A DNA stretch of 64,000 nucleotides from Roseisolibacter agri (GCF_030159095.1 NZ_BRXS01000001.1:744001-808000), one strand, 5' to 3'. Shown: positions 31,857 to 44,046, counted from the first letter of the stretch. Program-made: numbers and translations. The notes: generated by a model not told the origin, from the letters alone.

Positions 31857-33986
31857 ATGCCCCGCCTCGCCCGGCCGCGCGCCACGCGCGCCGTCCCTCG
31901 CACGTCGCGCGCCCTGACGCACGCCCTGACGCACGCCCTGACGCACGCGCTGGCGCTCGCAGCGTCCGTCGCGATCTCCGCCGCGACTCCGCACGCGTCG
32001 ATCCACGCCCAGGCGCCCGCCTCGGGCACCGGCGAGCCGTGGCGCATCATCCCGCTGCCGCAGTCGACGGTCGTGTACGCGCGCGACGGGTCGATGATCG
32101 GCGAGTTCGGGCGCCAGGTGCGCACGAGCGTCGCGCTGCGCACGCTGCCGCGCTGGGTGCCCGCCGCGTTCATCGCGGTCGAGGACAAGCGCTTCTACCA
32201 GCACAACGGCGTCGACGTGATCGGCATCGCCGGCGCGCTGAAGGACGCGATCGGCGGCGACGTGCGCGGCGCGAGCACGATCACGCAGCTGCTCGTCGGC
32301 AACATGCACCCCGACGTGATCGACCGGCGCGACCGCGGACCGGGGCGCAAGCTGCGCGAGCAGCAGGCGGCGCTGGAGATGGAGCGCCGCTACTCCAAGG
32401 AGCAGATCCTCGAGGCGTTCCTCAACACGATCGCGTTCGGGCACGGCTGGCACGGCATCGACGCGGCGGCGCGCCACTACTTCGGCAAGCCCGCGGCGCA
32501 GCTCACGCTGGCCGAGGCGGCGTCGCTGGCGTCGATGCCGAAGAGCCCCGTGCAGTACGATCCCGCGCGCTTTCCCGCGCGCAACCGCGAGCGCCGCAAC
32601 ACGGTGCTCGACCTGATGGTGGAGCAGGGCTTCGTGCCGCGCGCGCAGGCGGAGGCGGCCAAGCGCGAGCCGGTGCGCACGGTGCCCAACGGCGGCATGA
32701 CGGTCACGGCGCCCTGGTTCGTGGACGTCGTGCGCCTGCAGGCGGAGCGCGCGGGCGTGCCCGTGCGCGAGGGCGGCTACCGCATCCACACCACGCTCGA
32801 CCCCGCGCTGCAGGCGGCGGCGGTGCAGGCGCTGCGCGACCAGCTGGACGCGCTGGAGCAGCGCCCGGGCTGGCGCCATCCGACGTACGCGAAGTACCAC
32901 GCGGGCGCCGACTCCGCGAAGCGCGGCAAGCCGGCGTACCTGCAGGGCGCCGTCGTCGCGGTCGATCCGGGCACGGGCGAGGTGCGCGCGCTGGTCGGCG
33001 GCCGCGACTACGCGGACTCGCCGTTCGATCGCGCGGTGAACGGCAACCGGCAGCCCGGCTCGTCGTTCAAGCCGATCGTCTACGCGGCGGCGCTGTCGGC
33101 GGGGCTGGCGCCCAACGCGCCGGTCGGCGACACCGCGATCGCGATCCAGCTCCCCGAGGGGCGCACCTACTCGCCCGACAACTCGGACAACCAGTTCCTC
33201 GGCATCATCCCGCTGCGGCAGGCGCTCGCGCGCTCGCGCAACCCGGTCGCCGTGCAGCTGGCGCAGCAGGTGGGGATGGACTCGGTGATCGCGCTGGCGC
33301 GCCGCTTCGGCATCCGCGCCCCCATCGCGCCCTATCCGTCCAGCGCCCTCGGCGCGTCGGCGGTGCAGCCGCTCGACTTCGTGACGTCGTACGCGACGTT
33401 CGCGAACCTGGGCGTGGCGGTGGAGCCGCGCCTGGTGGCGCGCGTCGAGGACCGTGCCGGCAAGACGGTCTGGACGCCGCCGCAGGCCGCGCCGACGCTC
33501 GCGCTCGACCCGCGGGTCGCGTTCATCGTGCGCGACATGCTGCGCGACGTGGTGGACCACGGCACCGCCACGAGCGTGCGCCGCTACGTGCCCGCGCGCA
33601 TCCCGGTGGCCGGCAAGACGGGGACGACGAACGACAACGCGGACGTCTGGTTCGTCGGCATGACGCCCGACCTCGTGGCGGGCGTCTGGATCGGCTTCGA
33701 CACGCCGAAGACGATCACGCCCGGCGCGGCCGGTGGCACGCTCGCGGCGCCCATCTGGGGGCAGATGGTGAGCCGCTGGTACGGCAACCGGCCCTCGGGC
33801 ACCTGGACGCCGCCCGCCGGGCTGGTGTCGGTGGAGCTGGACCGGCAGACGGGGCTCCCCGTCGACTCGACGACGTCGCCCGAGCGCCGCTACCTGGAGT
33901 GGTTCGTGGAGGGGACGCAGCCCGGCGCGGCGGCGTTCACGCCGTGGTCGCTCTTCCGCGCGGGCCCGGTGCTGACGCCGCGCTGA
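31857..33986 (+). CDS. Class A penicillin-binding protein (transglycosylase/transpeptidase)
   Basis: 709 aa. A basic N-terminus and hydrophobic segment (about 15-50) act as signal or anchor. The GT51 glycosyltransferase (about 65-230) has the catalytic Glu in FIAVEDKRFYQHNG and GASTITQLLVGN. The transpeptidase (about 320-650) has the Ser nucleophile in PGSSFKP, SRN and KTGTTND. It polymerises and crosslinks peptidoglycan outside the inner membrane. TITQLL replaces the more usual TITQQL. A 12-bp triple repeat encodes ALTH units in the N-terminal segment. ATG 31857 has no clear Shine-Dalgarno. Confidence 0.95.
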   Translation: MPRLARPRATRAVPRTSRALTHALTHALTHALALAASVAISAATPHASIHAQAPASGTGEPWRIIPLPQSTVVYARDGSMIGEFGRQVRTSVALRTLPRWVPAAFIAVEDKRFYQHNGVDVIGIAGALKDAIGGDVRGASTITQLLVGNMHPDVIDRRDRGPGRKLREQQAALEMERRYSKEQILEAFLNTIAFGHGWHGIDAAARHYFGKPAAQLTLAEAASLASMPKSPVQYDPARFPARNRERRNTVLDLMVEQGFVPRAQAEAAKREPVRTVPNGGMTVTAPWFVDVVRLQAERAGVPVREGGYRIHTTLDPALQAAAVQALRDQLDALEQRPGWRHPTYAKYHAGADSAKRGKPAYLQGAVVAVDPGTGEVRALVGGRDYADSPFDRAVNGNRQPGSSFKPIVYAAALSAGLAPNAPVGDTAIAIQLPEGRTYSPDNSDNQFLGIIPLRQALARSRNPVAVQLAQQVGMDSVIALARRFGIRAPIAPYPSSALGASAVQPLDFVTSYATFANLGVAVEPRLVARVEDRAGKTVWTPPQAAPTLALDPRVAFIVRDMLRDVVDHGTATSVRRYVPARIPVAGKTGTTNDNADVWFVGMTPDLVAGVWIGFDTPKTITPGAAGGTLAAPIWGQMVSRWYGNRPSGTWTPPAGLVSVELDRQTGLPVDSTTSPERRYLEWFVEGTQPGAAAFTPWSLFRAGPVLTPR
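31911..31946. repeat. 12-bp tandem repeat GCCCTGACGCAC, three copies, in the PBP gene
   Basis: Three perfect copies adding 4-residue (Ala-Leu-Thr-His) units to the N-terminal hydrophobic segment, so copy number would change anchor length. Confidence 0.9.
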
Positions 33987-34002
33987 GCGGGCGCGAATGC
34001 GT

Positions 34003-34010
34003 TAGCGTTC
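34003..34010 (+). promoter_or_regulatory. Putative -10 box TAGCGTTC close to the deaminase start
   Basis: Ends 7 bp before ATG 34018, so a transcript would be nearly leaderless. Tentative. Confidence 0.3.
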
Positions 34011-34017
34011 CGCGGCC

Positions 34018-34635
34018 ATGACTGCCTCTCGCATTCCCGAGGACGCGCCCGGCGCGTCGCCCACGGCCGCCGGCGCGTCCGTGCAGGTCACGCTCCCCGA
34101 CTGGATCGACGACGTCGTCGACTGGGAGCGCCCGTACCGCACCGACGAGGAGAGGATGCGCCTCGCGATCGCGCTCTCGCGCGAGAACGTGGCGCGCGAC
34201 ACGGGCGGGCCGTTCGGCGCCGCGATCTTCGAGGAGGCGAGCGGCCGCCTGGTCGCCGTCGGCGTGAACAGCGTCGTGCGACTGAACAACAGCACGCTGC
34301 ACGCGGAGATGGTCGCCTTCCAGTTCGCGCAGGCCCGCCGCGCGACGTTCTCGCTGTCGGCCGAGGGGCTCCCCACGCACACGCTCGCGACCAGCTGCGA
34401 TCCCTGCGCGATGTGCCTCGGCGCGACGCTGTGGAGCGGCGTGCGGCGCGTGCTCTGCGGCGCGACGCGCGACGACGCGATGCTGCTGCAGTTCGACGAG
34501 GGGCCGGTGTTCGCGTCGTCGTGGGCGTACCTCAAGCGGAAGGGCCTCGAGGTGCGCCGGGGCTTCCTGCGCGAGGAGGCGGTGGAGGTGTTCGAGCTGT
34601 ACCGGCAGCGGGGCGGGGCGATCTACAACGGCTAG
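34018..34635 (+). CDS. Nucleoside/guanine deaminase (CDA fold)
   Basis: 205 aa. Zinc-dependent deaminase: HAEM (about residue 99) and PCAMCLG (about 125-131) provide His, catalytic Glu and two Cys. GGPFGAAIFEE and NSTLHAEMVAF are typical of guanine/nucleoside deaminases. A Ser/Ala/Pro-rich 25-residue N-terminal extension precedes the domain. It acts in purine salvage in the cytosol; the precise base is uncertain (tRNA-adenosine deaminase is less likely, since the TadA-type PCPMC is replaced and no tRNA-binding tail is seen). Confidence 0.9.
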   Translation: MTASRIPEDAPGASPTAAGASVQVTLPDWIDDVVDWERPYRTDEERMRLAIALSRENVARDTGGPFGAAIFEEASGRLVAVGVNSVVRLNNSTLHAEMVAFQFAQARRATFSLSAEGLPTHTLATSCDPCAMCLGATLWSGVRRVLCGATRDDAMLLQFDEGPVFASSWAYLKRKGLEVRRGFLREEAVEVFELYRQRGGAIYNG

Positions 34636-34642
34636 CTGCGTG

Positions 34643-34690
34643 CTGCGTGCTGCGTGACCGGCCTCGGGACGCTCCTCACGCAGCACGCAG
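34643..34690 (+). terminator. Long-loop hairpin made of CTGCGTG units
   Basis: Arms 34643-34657 and 34676-34690 (15 bp, perfect) with an 18-nt loop. The left side contains the heptamer CTGCGTG repeated three times. Terminator of the deaminase gene or a small repeat. Confidence 0.5.
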
Positions 34691-34766
34691 CCTCGGGCGG
34701 TGACCCGCGCCGTCGACGGGAGGTAGCTCCAGGATGGCAGTCCCTCTCTCCGCGCGGAGTCCTCGC

Positions 34767-36230
34767 ATGTGCCGCCTCGCCCTCCCGCTGCTCCTCGCGC
34801 TCGCGGCCCCGCCGGCGGCGGCGCAGCTGGTCACGCCGAAGACCGTCCCGGTCCACCAGGCCGACCAGTTCGCGATCTTCCCGTCCGACCGCGTCGGCAT
34901 GGCCGGCGTCGGCGTCGCGGTCGACGACACGCTCGCCGATCCGTTCGCGACCAACCCGGCGCGCGCGACGCGACTCAGGCGCGCGGCGCTGTTCGCCACG
35001 CCCTACTTCCACGGCGTCTCCGACGGCCGCGGCGGCGGACGCACCTTGCCCATCGGCGCGGGCGGGACGTTCGGGCAGTGGGGCGCGACGGGCGTCGTCG
35101 CGCTCCAGCAGCTCGAGCGCGCGCGGGCCGCCGTGTGGAACCTCCCGACCAGCGAGCGCACGGCCACCAACCGCTACGTCGCGGGCGCGCTGGCGCGGCG
35201 CTTCGGCAGCGGGCTGTCGGTGGGTGCGGGCGCGCTGCTCGCGGGCCTCGGCGCCATGGACGGCGTCGACCTGCTCTACGCCGGCAGCGACCGGATCCGC
35301 CAGGACGGCCGCGTGACCGACGTGCGCGTGGGCGCGACGAAGGAGTGGGCCGGCGGCCGCGTGCTCGACGTCGTCGCGCTGCACAACCGCACGGCCATGA
35401 CGCACGACGTGCACTTCACCACGTGGCGCTGGGACTCGGTCGCGCGCCGCGGCGTCTCGACCGAGCGCGACGAGCACAACCTCGATCGCACGAACGTCTG
35501 GGGCGCGCACTCGCAGTACGTGCAGCCGGTCGGCGACCGCGGGTGGCGCCTGGGCGCGCTGGCGACGGTGAACCGGCTGTCGCACCCGAAGATCCCGAAC
35601 TACGTCGTGATGAACATCCCGCGCGATCCGGGCACGACGTACGGCGTGAACCTCGGCGTCGCGGCGGCGCGCGTCGTCGGCCAGGCGGCGGTGGGCGTCG
35701 ACCTCACCTACGAGCCGATGTCCAGCGAGACGTGGGCCGATGCGGCGCGCGACACCGCCAAGGTGGGCGGCGGCATCATCCCCGCGGGCGGCCGCACGGT
35801 CGAGAACCGCTTCCGCTTCCACAACATGCGGCTGCGCCTCGGCGCGGGGCGCGACTTCACGCTCGACCGCGAGCAGCAGCAGGCCCTCGGCTTCCAGGTC
35901 GGGCTGGGCGCCTACGCCATCGACTACCGGCTGCGCCAGTGGAACCGCGTGCAGGGCACGGAGCGCACGCAGAAGGAGTCGTGGGTGGAGTGGACGCCGA
36001 CGCTCGCGCTCCGCTTCCGCGCCCGCGAGCTGGACGTGCGCTACGCCTACCGCGCGACCTGCGGCAACGGCTCGTCGTGCCTGCCGTCCATCACGCGCAC
36101 GGACGACGTGTCGGTCGTGCAGCCGGGCGTCGGCGGCGGCGGGATCATCGCGGCGCCGAGCGCGCCGCTGTTCTTCGACGGCGGCCGCGCGTCGGCGCAC
36201 ACGTTCACGATCGTCGTGCCGCTCCGCTAG
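34767..36230 (+). CDS. Probable outer-membrane beta-barrel protein of unknown function
   Basis: 487 aa from ATG 34767, with GCGGAG seven bases upstream; the ATG at 34734 is also possible. Signal peptide MCRLALPLLLALAAPPAAAQ. The rest is rich in alternating hydrophobic/polar strands and aromatic residues (FQVGLGAYAIDYRLRQW, LDVRYAYRATCGNG), ending in a strand (FTIVVPLR). This looks like a porin-like or transport barrel but no family is recognised. There are two Cys near the end (CGNGSSC). It is convergent with lon and shares the terminator between them. Confidence 0.65.
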   Translation: MCRLALPLLLALAAPPAAAQLVTPKTVPVHQADQFAIFPSDRVGMAGVGVAVDDTLADPFATNPARATRLRRAALFATPYFHGVSDGRGGGRTLPIGAGGTFGQWGATGVVALQQLERARAAVWNLPTSERTATNRYVAGALARRFGSGLSVGAGALLAGLGAMDGVDLLYAGSDRIRQDGRVTDVRVGATKEWAGGRVLDVVALHNRTAMTHDVHFTTWRWDSVARRGVSTERDEHNLDRTNVWGAHSQYVQPVGDRGWRLGALATVNRLSHPKIPNYVVMNIPRDPGTTYGVNLGVAAARVVGQAAVGVDLTYEPMSSETWADAARDTAKVGGGIIPAGGRTVENRFRFHNMRLRLGAGRDFTLDREQQQALGFQVGLGAYAIDYRLRQWNRVQGTERTQKESWVEWTPTLALRFRARELDVRYAYRATCGNGSSCLPSITRTDDVSVVQPGVGGGGIIAAPSAPLFFDGGRASAHTFTIVVPLR

Positions 36231-36340
36231 GCCCGCGTCCACTCTCGCGTGGCGGCGCGCGAGACGCGTGGCTCGTAATCGTGCGCGCCGCGCGCGCTCG
36301 CCGGGAGCCGCAGCCCGGCTTCACCCCGGCGCCTGCGCGA

Positions 36341-36368
36341 AGGGGCCCCGCCGTTCAGCGGGGCCCCT
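36341..36368. terminator. Bidirectional hairpin terminator between barrel gene and lon
   Basis: An 11-bp perfect stem AGGGGCCCCGC, extendable to about 14 bp, with a 6-nt loop. Confidence 0.75.
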
Positions 36369-36388
36369 CGCACCTCATTCCGTCTACG

Positions 36389-38983
<2,595 letters not shown>

Positions 38984-39347
38984 GAGGGGAGTTCGTGGAG
39001 GTGGCGTGCCTGCGCTCCCGGGAGAACCGGGGGCGGGGCACGCGACGTTCCGTCGCGGCGCGACGGCGCGGCGGCCGGGGGTTCCGGTCCCGCGTGCTGC
39101 GAGGCCACTGTGCAGGAAGCGCGCTCCCATGCCCGGCCATCGCGGCACGGTGGCGACCCCACCCTGCAACTTTTCGCTGCGACGCTGACGTAGGGTGCCC
39201 CGCGCCACTGCCGGATCGGCGCGCCCGCGAGGAAACGGACGTGTCGCCGGGCGCGTCGTCGGCGTGTCGCCCCACGGTCTGGGTCGTCCCTGGTCCGGAC
39301 CCCGATGGGGTGCTACACTAGTTTTGCCCCCCGCTGCGGACCCCCGA
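38984..39347. other. Divergent promoter region between lon and the first kinase gene
   Basis: 364 bp, GC-rich, no gene supported. The only AT-rich spot is at 39310-39328, just before the kinase start. Confidence 0.7.
39313..39326 (+). promoter_or_regulatory. Promoter box TACACTAGTTTTG for the kinase operon
   Basis: Contains TACACT (39313-39318, preceded by TG one base away) and TAGTTTTG (39319-39326), the latter an exact TAnnTTTG. The GTG start is 21 bp downstream. No -35 is recognised. Confidence 0.5.
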
Positions 39348-41468
39348 GTGCCCGAGCCCGTCGTCACAACATCCGAGACCGAGTTGCGCACCGTCGTCGA
39401 GCGGGCGCTCACGTCGGCCTACGAGCTCGATCGCGAGATCGGCCGCGGCGGGATGGGGATCGTCTATCGCGCGAAGGACCGCCGCCTCAAGCGGACGATC
39501 GCGATCAAGATCCTCCCGCCGGAGCTGGCGTACCGCTCCGAGATCCGATCGCGCTTCCTGCGCGAGGCGGAGACGGCGGCGCAGCTGTCGCACCCGCACA
39601 TCGTCCCCATCTACTCGGTCGACGAGGCGGAAGGCCTCGTCTTCTTCGTGATGGCGTGCGTCGACGGCGACAACCTGGGCAAGCGCCTCCACGAGCGCGG
39701 CCCGCTGCCGATCGAGGACGTGCGGCGCATCCTGGCCGAGGTGGCCGACGCGCTGGCCTACGCCCATGCGCGCGGGGTGGTGCACCGCGACATCAAGCCG
39801 GACAACATCCTGCTCGACCGCGACGAGGACCGCGCGCTGGTGACCGACTTCGGCATCGCGCGCGCGATCATCGAGGGGAGCGACGCGCGGCTGACGGCGA
39901 CCGGCATGGCCATCGGCACGCCGGCCTACATGAGTCCCGAGCAGAGCGCCGGCGACCGCGAGATCGACGGCCGCTCGGACCTCTACTCGCTGGGCGTGGT
40001 CGCCTACCAGATGCTGGCGGGCGAGCTGCCGTTCCAGGCGACCAGCACGCCGGCGATGCTGGTGAAGCACCTGTCCGAGCGCCCGGTCCCGATCGAGCAG
40101 CGCCGTCCGGACACGCCGCCCGACCTGGCGGCGATCGTGATGCGCCTGCTCGAGAAGGAGCCGGCGCACCGCTTCAGCGGCGCGGCCGAGCTGGAGACGG
40201 TGCTGCGCGACCGCGCAGTGCCGCCGGCGTCGTTCGCGACCACGCAGCCGCCTGCGCGCCACGCGCCGATCCCGCCGGCCCCCAACACGCCCACCCGCGG
40301 CACGGCGCCCTACGGCACCGCGCCCTACGCCGGCGCGCCGTACGCCGGGGCGCCCTATGCGCCCGCGCCCACGCGCCCCGCGCCCGCGGGCTCGCCGTTC
40401 GGCGACGCGCCGGCCTACGGGCAGGTGCCCGCGCGGCTGGCCGACTCCGGGGAGACCGACCTGTTCACCCCGACGGCCGACGACTACGACCGCTGGGAGG
40501 CGAAGCCGGTCCAGGAGTTCCGCCGCAAGCTCGGGTGGTTCGCCATCATCGGCTCGGTGCTGTTCGTCATCGGCGTGGTCGGCGACGGCGACTTCTTCGG
40601 CGCGCTGGGCCTCTGGGCGGTCTACATCGCCTTCAAGTACGCCAAGCTCTGGTCCAACGGCTTCGACTGGCGCGACGTGCTGCGCGAGCCGCGCGACCGG
40701 CTGTTCGCCGACGTGGCGGCCGAGTGGGGCGAGAACTGCCAGGCGTTCTTCGACCGCGACAAGCGGGCGCGCCTGCGCGACCGCGAGCGGCAGCGCCGCC
40801 TGACGACCGCCACGCGCCCGGCCGCGCTGCCGGCGGGCGCGGGCTACCGCGGCGGCGACGGCCAGGGCTACGCTGGCGCGCCGCCGGCGTTCAACCCCGC
40901 CGACTTGGGCGCCCACGCCGACGTCGCCCGCCAGGCGGTCGCCGACCGGGACGAGATCCTGCGCCTGCTGTCGACGATGCCGAAGGCGGAGCGCGACCGC
41001 ATCCCCGAGGTCGGCCCGTCGGCCCGCGCCCTCGCCGACAAGGTGCAGGCGCTGGCGGCGATGGTCGCGGACCTGGAGCGCAACGTCACGCCCGGCGCCG
41101 CGCAGGCGCTGGAGCAGGAGATCGCGCGGCTCGAGGCCGAGGCCAACCCGCTGGATCGCGAGCGCAGCGAGGCGCGCGTGAAGCGCCTCGCCTACCTCAA
41201 GCGGCAGCGGCGCGCGACGATGGACATGAGCAGCCGCCACGACGCCGCGACCGGGAAGCTGGAGAACTGCCGCCTCGCGCTGCAGAACATGCGCATCGAC
41301 CTGGTGCGGCTGCGCACCGGCTCGGGCGGCTCGCCGCTGCAGGTGACGAGCGTCGCCGAGCGCGCGATGGCCCTCGCCCGCGAGGTCGACGGCATCGTCG
41401 GGGCGGCCGAGGAAGTGCGCGGGGCGGTCGGCGCGGGCTCGCGCGTGCCGCAGCCGGGCCGCGGTTGA
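39348..41468 (+). CDS. Membrane-linked serine/threonine protein kinase 1 (Pkn/Hanks type)
   Basis: 706 aa from GTG 39348. The kinase domain (about 20-290) has GRGGMGIVYRA, the ATP Lys in IAIKIL, catalytic HRDIKPDNILL, and DFG in VTDFGIARA. A Pro/Ala/Tyr-rich linker (about 300-365; TAPYGTAPYAGAPYAGAPY) leads to two closely spaced membrane helices (about 395-435). The C-terminal 230 residues are a coiled coil with ALQNMRIDLVRLRTG, matched in the next gene. No PASTA repeats. It probably phosphorylates Ser/Thr targets from the inner membrane. The start is 25 nt upstream of kinase 2's partner region in the same operon. Confidence 0.93.
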   Translation: MPEPVVTTSETELRTVVERALTSAYELDREIGRGGMGIVYRAKDRRLKRTIAIKILPPELAYRSEIRSRFLREAETAAQLSHPHIVPIYSVDEAEGLVFFVMACVDGDNLGKRLHERGPLPIEDVRRILAEVADALAYAHARGVVHRDIKPDNILLDRDEDRALVTDFGIARAIIEGSDARLTATGMAIGTPAYMSPEQSAGDREIDGRSDLYSLGVVAYQMLAGELPFQATSTPAMLVKHLSERPVPIEQRRPDTPPDLAAIVMRLLEKEPAHRFSGAAELETVLRDRAVPPASFATTQPPARHAPIPPAPNTPTRGTAPYGTAPYAGAPYAGAPYAPAPTRPAPAGSPFGDAPAYGQVPARLADSGETDLFTPTADDYDRWEAKPVQEFRRKLGWFAIIGSVLFVIGVVGDGDFFGALGLWAVYIAFKYAKLWSNGFDWRDVLREPRDRLFADVAAEWGENCQAFFDRDKRARLRDRERQRRLTTATRPAALPAGAGYRGGDGQGYAGAPPAFNPADLGAHADVARQAVADRDEILRLLSTMPKAERDRIPEVGPSARALADKVQALAAMVADLERNVTPGAAQALEQEIARLEAEANPLDRERSEARVKRLAYLKRQRRATMDMSSRHDAATGKLENCRLALQNMRIDLVRLRTGSGGSPLQVTSVAERAMALAREVDGIVGAAEEVRGAVGAGSRVPQPGRG

Positions 41469-41493
41469 CCGCGGGCGACCCCGCCCGCCGCGC

Positions 41494-44046
41494 ATGACCG
41501 ACCTGCTGCTGGACCGCGTCGTCGCCGCCATCGGTGACCGCTTCGAGATCGGCGACGAGCTGGGTCGCGGCGGCATGGCGGTCGTCTACCGCGCGCGCGA
41601 GGTGCGCCTGCGCCGCGCCGTCGCGCTCAAGGTGCTGCCCCCCGAGCTGGCCTTCCGCACGGGCGTGCGCGAGCGCTTCCTGCGCGAGGCGCAGACGGCC
41701 GCGCAGCTGACGCACCCGCACATCGTCCCGATCTACGCCGCCGACGAGTCGGGCGGCGTCGCCTGGCTCGCCATGGCGCTGGTCGACGGCGAGACCCTCG
41801 GCCAGCGCATGCAGCGCGAGGGGCGCGTGGCGCCCGACGTCGCGCGGCGGATCCTCGCCGAGGTGGCGGACGCGCTGGCGTACGCGCACGCGCACGGCGT
41901 CGTGCACCGCGACGTGAAGCCCGACAACATCCTCCTCGACCGCGACAGCGGGCGCGCCACGGTCACCGACTTCGGGATCGCGCGCGCGGCGGAGGAGGAG
42001 CTGCGGCTGACGGTCACCGGCGTCGCCATCGGCTCGCCCGCGTACATGAGCCCCGAGCAGGCGATGGGCGAGGCGGAGGTGGACGGGCGCTCCGACCAGT
42101 ACTCGCTGGCCGTCGTGGGCTACCAGCTGCTCACGGGCGAGCTGCCGTTCCAGGCGAGCAGCGCGACGGCGATGCTGATGAAGCACGTCGCCGAGGCGCC
42201 GCGCCCGATCGCGTCGCTGCGCCCGGACGTGCCGCCCGCGATGGCCGCGGCGATCGAGCGCGCGCTGGCCAAGAAGCCCGCGGACCGCTGGCCCGACGCG
42301 TCGGCGTTCCGCCGCGCGCTGCTGGACACGCGGGCGCCCGCTGCGCCGGCGGCGCCGGCTCCCATGCCGGATGCGAACGGCGCGTCGACCCTGCCGAAGC
42401 CCGCGCGGCCGCCCGCGCCGGCGCCGGGCGACCCGTTCACGGTCATCGTGCCGACGGTCGGCGCGCGGCCGGCCCCCGAGGCGCCGGCCGCGCCGCCCGG
42501 GCCCGGCCAGATCCCGAGCGTGCGCGACGCGATGGCGTCGGCGATGCGCCAGGTGGACCGCGCGCTGGCCGACGTCGGCCCACTGGTGCACGACGCCATG
42601 GATCGGGCGCGTCGTGGCGCGGTGCCCGTGCCGCCCGCCGCCGAGCCGCCGGCGCGGCCGCCGCAGACGCCCACCGAGTGGCGCGCGTCGCAGAAGCAGG
42701 CGGAGCGCGAGTGGAAGGAGCACCTGCGCGCGCAGCGCCGGGAATGGCGCGAGCGCCAGCAGGAGCAGCAGGCGCAGTGGAAGGACCACTGGAGGGACGC
42801 GCCCGCGCAGGGGGCGGCCCAGGGCAACCTGCCGGTCCCGCTCTCGCGGGGCGAGGTGCCCGGCAACCACCCCCTCGGCGGGATGCCGATGGCGGGGGCG
42901 CCGACGCGCCTGCCGCGAGTCGCGGTGCAGTCCGAGGCGCTGCCGCCGCTCTCCCTCGAGCGGCGCGCGGAGCTGTTCCGCCGGAAGGCGGGCAGCGTGA
43001 TGATGCTGCTCGCCTTCCTGACGCTCGTGAACGCGCTGCACCTCTTCCTCCCGCCGTGGGTGCTGTTCCCCGCGTTCGGGATGGGGCGCGACCTGCGCCG
43101 CCGCTGGCGCCCGCTGCGCGACGAGGGGCTGCGCTTCTGGGAGCTGATGTTCGAGGGGCCGCAGGCGGCGGTCGCCGGCGCGCAGGTGCGCCCCACGCGC
43201 GGCCGCGGCGCGATGCAGCTGCAGGAACGCGCGCGCCGCTTCCGACGGCACGTCCGCCGCGGGGCGGTGTCCGCCGTCGTGTCGATCCTCTCGCTGATCA
43301 TCGGCGTCAACGCGAACGTCGAGCCGCTCGTCGTCCCGGTCATCCTCTTCGGGTTCCTGGCGCTGTACTCGGCCGTCGGCGCGCTGCGCCACGGGCGCCG
43401 GCTGCGGCGCGCCGGGGTGTCGCTGGAAGGCGTGATGGGGCGCCAGTGGGAGGAGCTGATCGCCACGGCCGAACCGCGCCCGCGCGACGAGATCCTGGCC
43501 GAGGAGGCGTCGCGCCTCGTGGGGAGCGACGTGCTCGCGAGCGCCTACGGGTCCGCGCTGCGCGGCGCCCTCGACGACCGCCTGGTGGTGCGCGAGACGT
43601 TGGGCAAGCTGGCGCCGGCGGACCGCGCGCTGATCCCCGACGTGCTGCCGACGATCAACGCCCTCGTCGAGCGCATCGCCGGGCTGGTGCAGTCGCTGTC
43701 GCGGCTGGAAGGCGACGTGCGCGCGGGGCAGGTGGAGGAGCTGGATGCCCGGCTCGCCCGCGCCCGCGCCGAGCCCGCCGGCTCGCCGGACCGCGACCGC
43801 AAGATCTCGCTGCTGGAGCGGCAGCGCGCCTCGCTCGCCGACCTCGCGCAGCGCCGCGCGACGATGCTCGCGCAGCTGGAGAACGCGCAGCTCGTGCTGC
43901 AGAACATGAAGCTGGACCTGCTGAAGCTGCGCGCCGCGGGCGTCGGCGCGCTGGCCGAGGTGACGACGGCCACGCAGGAGGCGCGGGCGCTGTCGCGCGA
44001 CATCCAGTACGCGCTGGACGCGGCCGCCGAGGTGCGCGCGCGCTAG
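41494..44046 (+). CDS. Membrane-linked serine/threonine protein kinase 2, paralogue of kinase 1
   Basis: 850 aa from ATG 41494, 25 nt after the preceding gene. Kinase domain (about 15-275): GRGGMAVVYRA, VALKVL, HRDVKPDNILL, TDFGIARA. A Pro/Ala-rich linker, then a charged Gln/Glu/Arg helix (about 400-430), then two pairs of hydrophobic segments (about 505-535 and 595-635). The C-terminal coiled coil (about 690-845) aligns with that of kinase 1, including VLQNMKLDLLKLRAAG. The tandem pair likely arose by duplication, and the coiled coils may form a heteromer (inference). No sensor domain is recognised. Confidence 0.93.
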   Translation: MTDLLLDRVVAAIGDRFEIGDELGRGGMAVVYRAREVRLRRAVALKVLPPELAFRTGVRERFLREAQTAAQLTHPHIVPIYAADESGGVAWLAMALVDGETLGQRMQREGRVAPDVARRILAEVADALAYAHAHGVVHRDVKPDNILLDRDSGRATVTDFGIARAAEEELRLTVTGVAIGSPAYMSPEQAMGEAEVDGRSDQYSLAVVGYQLLTGELPFQASSATAMLMKHVAEAPRPIASLRPDVPPAMAAAIERALAKKPADRWPDASAFRRALLDTRAPAAPAAPAPMPDANGASTLPKPARPPAPAPGDPFTVIVPTVGARPAPEAPAAPPGPGQIPSVRDAMASAMRQVDRALADVGPLVHDAMDRARRGAVPVPPAAEPPARPPQTPTEWRASQKQAEREWKEHLRAQRREWRERQQEQQAQWKDHWRDAPAQGAAQGNLPVPLSRGEVPGNHPLGGMPMAGAPTRLPRVAVQSEALPPLSLERRAELFRRKAGSVMMLLAFLTLVNALHLFLPPWVLFPAFGMGRDLRRRWRPLRDEGLRFWELMFEGPQAAVAGAQVRPTRGRGAMQLQERARRFRRHVRRGAVSAVVSILSLIIGVNANVEPLVVPVILFGFLALYSAVGALRHGRRLRRAGVSLEGVMGRQWEELIATAEPRPRDEILAEEASRLVGSDVLASAYGSALRGALDDRLVVRETLGKLAPADRALIPDVLPTINALVERIAGLVQSLSRLEGDVRAGQVEELDARLARARAEPAGSPDRDRKISLLERQRASLADLAQRRATMLAQLENAQLVLQNMKLDLLKLRAAGVGALAEVTTATQEARALSRDIQYALDAAAEVRAR

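Noticed and set aside
39280-39330. A full Bacteroidetes-type promoter with -33 TTTG before the kinase gene
   Set aside because: Only the TAnnTTTG part is present; no TTTG or TTG lies 19-25 bp upstream.
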